64,000 nucleotides of DNA from Candidatus Latescibacterota bacterium (GTDB lineage: Bacteria > Krumholzibacteriota > Krumholzibacteriia > JACNKJ01), in contig JACKDC010000006.1 of NCBI GenBank assembly GCA_020633725.1, positions 216,192-280,191 on the forward strand, in the 5' to 3' direction. The position numbers were made by a program, and so were the translations under genes. Under the pieces are notes generated by a model. The model saw only the letters and a list, made by a program, of their open reading frames with translations. It was not told the DNA's origin and ran no database searches. Shown in pieces: positions 59,068 to 64,000 of this stretch (its first letter is position 1; every line of letters begins with the position of its first letter).

Positions 59068-59189
59068 CACCAGGGATTTCGAAGCGCCCCCTCCGGGTTT
59101 CCCTGATTCCGGACCATCGCATCCACGGCCTATCCTGGGGCAAAGCCCCGCGGCATCCCGCGCGGGCCAACTCTTCCAGGAGGCGCGAG

Positions 59190-60392
59190 ATGTTCGACAC
59201 CGGCAACACCGGTTTCATGCTCGTGGCGACCAGCCTGGTCATGCTCATGACGCCCGGCCTCGCCTTCTTCTACGGCGGCCTGGTGGGACGGCGCAACGTG
59301 CTGTCCATCATGATCCAGAGCTTCGTCTCCATGGGCATCACCACGATCCTCTGGTTCGCCGTGGGCTACTCCCTCTGCTTCAGCGGGGGCGAGGGTGGGG
59401 TCATCGGCAATCTGGACATGGCTTTCCTGCGGGGCGTCGATCCGATGACGCCCTTCGGCGCGGGGCAGATCCCGCTCTACGTGTTCATCGCCTATCAGAT
59501 GATGTTCGCGATCATCACCCCGGCGCTGATCACGGGCGCGTTCTCCAACCGCGTGCGCTTCTCGGCCTACCTGATCTTCCTGGTGCTGTGGCTGCTGCTC
59601 GTCTACTTCCCCTTCGTCCACATGGTCTGGGGCGGCGGGCTGCTGGCCAAGTGGGGGATCCTCGACTTCGCCGGCGGCATCGTGGTGCACAACATCGCGG
59701 GCATGGCGGCGCTGGCGTCGGTGCTCTTCGTCGGCAAGCGTCGCGTGGAGGACAGCAAGCCCCACAGCATTCCGCTGGTGGCGCTGGGCACGGGCCTGCT
59801 CTGGTTCGGCTGGTACGGCTTCAACGCCGGCAGCCAGCTGCAGGTGGACGGCATCACCGCCCTCGCCTTCCTCAACACGGACGTCGCCGCGTCCTTCGCC
59901 GCGATCGTCTGGCTCATCATCGAGTGGTCGCGCTCGCGCAAGCCGCACTTCGTGGGCCTGTTGACGGGCGCCGTGGCCGGCCTGGCCACCATCACCCCGG
60001 CGGCGGCCTACGTGTCCACGGCCTCGGCGGCGCTGATCGGCGTCGCGGCGGGCGTGGTCTGCTACCTCGCCGTCGAGCTCAAGAACAAGCTGCGCTGGGA
60101 CGACGCGCTGGACGTCTGGGGCGTCCACGGCGTGGGCGGCGCGCTGGGCATCATCCTGCTCGGCGTGCTGGGCTCCACGGCGGTGAACGCCGCCGGGGCG
60201 GACGGTCTCGTCAACGGCGGCGGGCGCTTCTTCGTCGGCCAGGTGCTGGCGGTGGTGGGCTCGTCGATCTACGCCTTCGTCTTCACCTGGGTGATGCTCT
60301 TCATCATCGACAAGGTCACGCCGGTCAAGACCACCCAGACGGAAGAGGGCACGCTGGACGAATCCCTGCACGGCGAACAGGCCTACGAGTGA
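59190..60392 (+). CDS. amt: Ammonium transporter (Amt/MEP/Rh)
   Basis: The 400-aa protein has the 11-helix Amt fold. Landmarks: TGFMLVATSLVMLMTPGLAFFYGGLVGRRNVL at the start, VHMVWGGGLLAKWGILDFAGGIVVHN in the middle, and WDDALDVWGVHGVGGALGII near the end, which carry the pore histidines. It conducts ammonium at the inner membrane. There is no GlnK gene next to it, which is unusual; instead a porin follows 11 bases later. ATG 59190 follows AGGAGG. Its upstream gap (59068-59189) shows a weak TATCCT -10 at 59132-59137 and no clear sigma54 element. Confidence 0.95.
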   Translation: MFDTGNTGFMLVATSLVMLMTPGLAFFYGGLVGRRNVLSIMIQSFVSMGITTILWFAVGYSLCFSGGEGGVIGNLDMAFLRGVDPMTPFGAGQIPLYVFIAYQMMFAIITPALITGAFSNRVRFSAYLIFLVLWLLLVYFPFVHMVWGGGLLAKWGILDFAGGIVVHNIAGMAALASVLFVGKRRVEDSKPHSIPLVALGTGLLWFGWYGFNAGSQLQVDGITALAFLNTDVAASFAAIVWLIIEWSRSRKPHFVGLLTGAVAGLATITPAAAYVSTASAALIGVAAGVVCYLAVELKNKLRWDDALDVWGVHGVGGALGIILLGVLGSTAVNAAGADGLVNGGGRFFVGQVLAVVGSSIYAFVFTWVMLFIIDKVTPVKTTQTEEGTLDESLHGEQAYE

Positions 60393-60403
60393 GGAGGACG
60401 ACC

Positions 60404-61402
60404 ATGCGAATCACGCGCAACGTCGCCGCGGCGCTCGCCCTGCTGCTGGGCGCGGGCACGGCGGCCGCGGGCGAGGCGCCCGTGGCGATCGGCGGTTTCG
60501 TCGACGCGAGCTACGCGGGCAACCTGGACCTGCACAGCGACGCCTTCGGCCTCGACCAGGTGGAGCTGGACCTGACCCGCGACCTCGAGGGCAAGGGCGG
60601 CCTGCGCGCCGACCTCGAGTGGGTCAAGGACGGCGACGACTGGGCCGTCGCGGTGGAGCAGGGCTATCTCGAGCTGCTGCTGCCCGCGGGCACGGACACG
60701 CGCTTCACGCTGGGCCGCTTCAACGCGCCCATCGGCTTCGAGCTGCTGGACGCGCCGGACATGTACCAGTTCAGCCACGCCCTGGTCTTCGACCACGGCC
60801 TGCCGTCCAACCTGACCGGCGCCATGGTCGCCACCGCCCTCGGCGAGCGCGCCGATCTGCGCGCCTACCTGGTGGACGGCTGGGACGTCAACGACCTCGG
60901 CGCGCCCGGCCCCAAGACCGTGGGCGGGCGGCTGGGCATCGCCCTCGGCGAGCTCGGCGGTCTGGGCGTCTCCGGGATCGCGGGGGTCACGGCCGACAGC
61001 GTGAACACGGATCGCCAGGTCCTGGACGTGGACCTCACGCTCACGCCGTCGTCCACGCTGCTCGTCGGCGCCGAGTTCAACCACGGCCACCTGGACATGG
61101 ACGGCGCCACCGCGGACTGGAACGGCCTGCTCGTCATGGCCCATCTCACGCTGAACGACTGGCTCGGGCTCACCGCCCGCTACGACTGGTTCGACGATCC
61201 GGACGGCGCCGTCTTCGGCCTGACCGGCGGCGAGACGCGGCAGGCGATCACCCTGGCGCCCACCTTCGCCCTCGGCGAGGGCATGGGCGCGCTGGTGGAG
61301 CTGCGGGTCGACAGTTCGAGCGAGGACGTGTTCACGAACGCCGATGGCGAGGCCAAGGGATCGACGACCTCCGTGGCCTTCGAGATGACCTTCGGGTTCT
61401 GA
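60404..61402 (+). CDS. Outer-membrane porin, putative beta-barrel (BBP2-like)
   Basis: The 332-aa protein has a signal peptide (RNVAAALALLLGAGTAAAG). The mature chain starts VAIGGFVDASYAGNL and is made of beta-hairpins with acidic loops, ending in FEMTFGF with the terminal Phe typical of outer-membrane barrels. Landmarks FTLGRFNAPIGFELLDAPD and PSNLTGAMVA fit the putative outer-membrane beta-barrel/porin-2 group. It is 11 bases after amt with GAGGAGG, so the two are co-transcribed, and a strong terminator follows. A role in outer-membrane passage of ammonium or a nitrogen source is inference. Confidence 0.8.
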   Translation: MRITRNVAAALALLLGAGTAAAGEAPVAIGGFVDASYAGNLDLHSDAFGLDQVELDLTRDLEGKGGLRADLEWVKDGDDWAVAVEQGYLELLLPAGTDTRFTLGRFNAPIGFELLDAPDMYQFSHALVFDHGLPSNLTGAMVATALGERADLRAYLVDGWDVNDLGAPGPKTVGGRLGIALGELGGLGVSGIAGVTADSVNTDRQVLDVDLTLTPSSTLLVGAEFNHGHLDMDGATADWNGLLVMAHLTLNDWLGLTARYDWFDDPDGAVFGLTGGETRQAITLAPTFALGEGMGALVELRVDSSSEDVFTNADGEAKGSTTSVAFEMTFGF

Positions 61403-61421
61403 CGCGCCCGGACTCCAGAGG

Positions 61422-61453
61422 CCGGCGGCGGGCGCCTCCCGCCGCCGGTTTTT
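61422..61453 (+). terminator. Strong intrinsic terminator of amt-porin operon
   Basis: CCGGCGGCGGG (61422-61432) and CCCGCCGCCGG (61438-61448) form a perfect 11-pair stem with loop CGCCT, followed by TTTTT (61449-61453). It lies 20 bases after the porin stop. Confidence 0.9.
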
Positions 61454-61544
61454 CGCGGCCACGGGTCGGGGAATCGTGCTAGCCTGTTCGGGCGTCCGCC
61501 CGGACTTGGCTGTGATCGTCCCCCCTCGCGATCTGGAGCGGCCC

Positions 61545-63110
61545 TTGGACCCGCACAGCTACTTCCTGCCCGACACCCGGCCCTCCGGCGCGAGCTCCAG
61601 CCTCGGCCTGCCGGTTGAGCTGCTCGAGAAGTCGCGGCGACGGCTGCGCATTCTCGGCATTCTCGTCCTCGTCGCCACGGGGGCGGACCTGCTGCAGACG
61701 TTCGTGGCCTTCGCGCTGGTGCTCCTCGGTCACGATGTGGGCGAACCGCCGTCGAGCGCGATCCCCTTCACCGGCACCGTGGTCAGCTTCCTCGCCGCGC
61801 TGGGCGTGATCCTGCTCACGCGTTCGCGGCGCGTGGGCGCGCCACGCCTGGTGACGCTCGGCCAGGGTTTCGAAGTGCTGCTCTGCCTCATCATCGCGGT
61901 CACCAATCCCCTCTCGCGCTACGAGGCCGTGGGCAGCCTGCCCACCATGACCTGGGTGACGCCCATCATCATCCTCTTTCCCCTCATCGCCCCGAGCCCG
62001 CCGCGCCGGACGCTGGTCACCGCGCTCCTGGCCGCCGCCACGCGGCCGCTGGGGCTCTGGCTGCTGGGGACCCTGGGCCATCTGCCGGTGAAGGTCGACG
62101 ACTACGCCGCCGCCGTCTTCAGCCCCATGATCGCCGTGGTCTTCGCCACCTTCGGCGCGCGGGCCGTCTACGATCTGGGCATGGACGTGGCGCGCGCCCG
62201 CCGCATGGGCAGCTACGAGCTGGAGACGCTCCTCGGCCGCGGCGGCATGGGCGAGGTCTGGCGGGCGCGGCACCGCCTGCTGGCGCGGCCGGCGGCCATC
62301 AAGCTGATCCGGCCGGAGTTCCTCGGCGGCGCGAGCGAGCGCGAGCGCCAGGTGATGCGCCAGCGCTTCGAGCGCGAGGCCAAGGCCACGGCCGCCCTGC
62401 GCTCGCCGCACTCGGTGGAGCTCTTCGACTACGGCGTGAGCGGCGACGGCACGTTCTACTACGTCATGGAGCTGCTCGAGGGCGTCGACGCGCAGGCTCT
62501 CGTGGCCGGCGACGGCCCGCTGCCCTGGCCGCGCGCGGTGTTCCTGCTGCGGCAGGTCTGTCACTCGCTGGCGGAAGCCCACGAGGGGGGGCTCGTGCAC
62601 CGGGACATCAAGCCGGCGAACGTCTTCGTCTGCCGCTACGGGCTCGATCTCGACTTCGTCAAGGTGCTGGACTTCGGCCTGGTCAAGCAGGCCGCGACGC
62701 CTCTCGACGACACCGACCCCCTCACCGTGCAGGGCGGCGTGCAGGGGACGCCGGCCTTCATGGCGCCCGAGCAGGCGCTCGGCAAGGGCGACGACGCGCG
62801 CGCCGACCTCTACGCGGTGGGCTGTCTCGCCTACTGGATGCTGACGGGACAGACCGTCTTCACGGGTGAGACGGCCATGGAGCTGCTGGTGCAGCACGCG
62901 CGCAGCGCGCCGGCGGCGCCGTCGACGCGCACGGAGCTGCCGATTCCGCCGGCGCTGGAAGCGCTGGTGATGGCCTGCCTGGAGAAGGATCCCGCCGCGC
63001 GTCCCCAGACCGCGGGGGCGGTGGACGCCGCCCTCGCCGACTGCGAGCGCGAAGAGCGCTGGACGCCGGCGCAGGCCCGCCGCTGGTGGGACACTCACCA
63101 CCCCGTCTAG
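61545..63110 (+). CDS. Membrane Ser/Thr protein kinase, paralogue of 10673-12319
   Basis: The 521-aa protein repeats the layout of the first kinase: hydrophobic helices in the N-terminal part (about 30-205), then the kinase domain (about 220-485). Motifs are GRGGMGEVW, K253 in AAIKLI, HRDIKPAN with D354, and a normal DFG at D376. TPAFMAPEQA follows. Both kinases share the segments near MGSYELETLLGRGGMGEVWRARHRLLARP and DFVKVLD(F/Y)GLVK, so they arose by duplication. The TTG at 61545 is chosen because GGAG lies six bases ahead, as in the paralogue, and because the GTG at 61476 overlaps a TAGCCT -10-like box (61479-61484). It converges with the LVIVD gene, leaving six bases between the stops. 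Confidence 0.83.
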   Translation: MDPHSYFLPDTRPSGASSSLGLPVELLEKSRRRLRILGILVLVATGADLLQTFVAFALVLLGHDVGEPPSSAIPFTGTVVSFLAALGVILLTRSRRVGAPRLVTLGQGFEVLLCLIIAVTNPLSRYEAVGSLPTMTWVTPIIILFPLIAPSPPRRTLVTALLAAATRPLGLWLLGTLGHLPVKVDDYAAAVFSPMIAVVFATFGARAVYDLGMDVARARRMGSYELETLLGRGGMGEVWRARHRLLARPAAIKLIRPEFLGGASERERQVMRQRFEREAKATAALRSPHSVELFDYGVSGDGTFYYVMELLEGVDAQALVAGDGPLPWPRAVFLLRQVCHSLAEAHEGGLVHRDIKPANVFVCRYGLDLDFVKVLDFGLVKQAATPLDDTDPLTVQGGVQGTPAFMAPEQALGKGDDARADLYAVGCLAYWMLTGQTVFTGETAMELLVQHARSAPAAPSTRTELPIPPALEALVMACLEKDPAARPQTAGAVDAALADCEREERWTPAQARRWWDTHHPV

Positions 63111-63116
63111 CCGGCC

Positions 63117-64000
63117 TCAGCGCAGCAGCGTGACCTTCCCCGCGGCGCGCGCCTCCCCCGCCTCGAGACGCAGCAGGTAGACGCCGCTGGCGAGGGGGTG
63201 GCCGGCGTCGTCGCGGCCGTCCCAGTCGAGGGCCTGCGGACCGGCCGCGCGGGGCGCGGCGGCGAGCAGGGTGCGCAGGCGCCGGCCCGCGGGGTCGTGA
63301 ACGCTGAGGGTCACGGGCGCGGGGGCGTCGAGCGAGAAGTGGATGCGCGTGGACGGGTTGAAGGGATTGGGCTGCGCGGCGAGGCGCAGCGGCGCGGGCG
63401 GCGCGCCCGCCGGCGCGGCGGTGATCAGGCCGCAGTCGAGCGGCGCCACGTCGAGTCGAGCGCGCGTGCCCAGTAGCACGACGTCATCGTAGACGGCCAC
63501 CCCCTCGCACGAACTTCCGGTGACGACCTCGCCCAGATAGAACGGCTGGCTGGGATCTTCGATGTCGAGCACCCGCATCCCCCAGGTATAGGTGGCCACG
63601 TAGAGCGAGTTTTCCCAGGCCACCAGCGCTTCGGCGCCGCCCGGGATGCTGACCTGCGAGAGCTCCACCGGAGCGGTGGGGTCGCTGAGGTCGATCACAT
63701 GGATCGCGGCGTCGCCGTCCACGAAGGCGATGGATCCCCTCACGGCGATGTTGCTGGCGAAGAGGAGCCCGCCGATCTGTCCGATCTCGACGGGGTGCAC
63801 GGGATCCGAGACGTCTGCCACCTTCAGGGTGCCGCCCGCCACCAGGACGAGCGCGAGGGAGTCCATCGTGGCGATCGCGTAGGACGCCTGATCGAAGTTG
63901 ATGTGGCCGCGGCTCACCGGCGTGGTGGGGTCGTCCGCGATGGAGAATACCTGCAGTCCTCGGTTGTCGACGGCGACCTCCAGCAGGTCGTCGTGGAAGG
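63117..64000 (-). CDS. Secreted LVIVD-repeat protein, 5' end beyond window
   Basis: Partial gene: 294 codons are visible and the frame is open to the window edge (LLEVAVDNRGLQVFSIADDP at its upstream end). At least five LVIVD-type repeats are seen, then the tail: QPNPFNPSTRIHFSL, DPAGRRLRTLL, LDWDGRDDAGHPLASGVYLLRL and VTLLR. A GTG at 63917 could be mistaken for a start, but repeat sequence continues above it. It is the third LVIVD protein of the window and presumably exported. Confidence 0.85.
   Translation of the reverse strand, partial: FHDDLLEVAVDNRGLQVFSIADDPTTPVSRGHINFDQASYAIATMDSLALVLVAGGTLKVADVSDPVHPVEIGQIGGLLFASNIAVRGSIAFVDGDAAIHVIDLSDPTAPVELSQVSIPGGAEALVAWENSLYVATYTWGMRVLDIEDPSQPFYLGEVVTGSSCEGVAVYDDVVLLGTRARLDVAPLDCGLITAAPAGAPPAPLRLAAQPNPFNPSTRIHFSLDAPAPVTLSVHDPAGRRLRTLLAAAPRAAGPQALDWDGRDDAGHPLASGVYLLRLEAGEARAAGKVTLLR

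Noticed and set aside
61476..61544. GTG at 61476 as the start of the second membrane kinase.
   Set aside because: It has no ribosome-binding site and overlaps a -10-like TAGCCT; TTG 61545 has GGAG six bases ahead, as in the paralogous kinase.
63117..63917. A complete short LVIVD gene starting GTG 63917.
   Set aside because: The frame continues upstream with LVIVD repeat sequence to the window edge and there is no signal peptide at 63917, so the gene is cut by the window.

Overview
The window is very GC-rich chromosomal DNA with dense genes, many 4-base start/stop overlaps (ATGA, GTGA) and frequent GTG and TTG starts. Outer-membrane barrels, an Omp85 protein, TonB-ExbB-ExbD and a lipoprotein show a diderm cell. 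Six secreted beta-repeat proteins end in a shared tail (PNPFNPST ... WDGRDDAGR ... SGVYLAR) typical of FCB-group and related uncultured phyla such as Eisenbacteria-, Krumholzibacteria- or Latescibacteria-like lineages. The phylum is an inference from style, not proven. I saw no rRNA, tRNA, CRISPR array, insertion sequence or phage gene.

Layout. 1-7905: a divergent module of two nucleotide-transporter-like proteins, an Omp85 barrel, an exported protein with atypical-kinase-like motifs and an exported metallophosphoesterase. 7902-16640: a secreted sortilin-type propeller, a membrane Ser/Thr kinase, two tandem outer-membrane barrels, and a 41-aa membrane peptide coupled to a sodium symporter. 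16698-19823: a multi-PAS hybrid histidine kinase. 19907-27860: PreA-like oxidoreductase, 8-oxoguanine deaminase, PAS/zinc protein, amidotransferase-like protein, HsmA-like protein, YgfM-like FAD protein and XdhD-like molybdenum hydroxylase. 28152-36538: three consecutive hybrid histidine kinases, the first degenerate at its own His and Asp but carrying an intact HPt. 36569-42625: an acetyltransferase, then a leftward operon of YgeW-like carbamoyltransferase, threonine-synthase-like PLP enzyme, [2Fe-2S] subunit, lipoprotein and FAD subunit. 42775-54033: secreted propellers, a transketolase and tonB-exbB-exbD. 54051-54817: a small two-gene nucleotidyltransferase module. 55058-64000: LVIVD proteins, a NarL-type two-component pair, ammonium transporter plus porin, and a second membrane Ser/Thr kinase.

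How the genes fit. The two purine-type operons together resemble the E. coli ygeW-ygeX ... ygfK-ssnA-ygfM-xdhD region, a gene set linked to anaerobic purine and urate breakdown. Here it is split in two by a histidine kinase cluster and has other passengers (a PAS/zinc protein, an amidotransferase-like protein, a lipoprotein). The other striking unit is the first 8 kb, where nucleotide carriers sit beside an exported kinase-like protein and an exported phosphoesterase. Most promoter candidates have a TTGNNN/TANNNT form with 17-18 base spacers, suggesting an ordinary housekeeping sigma factor.
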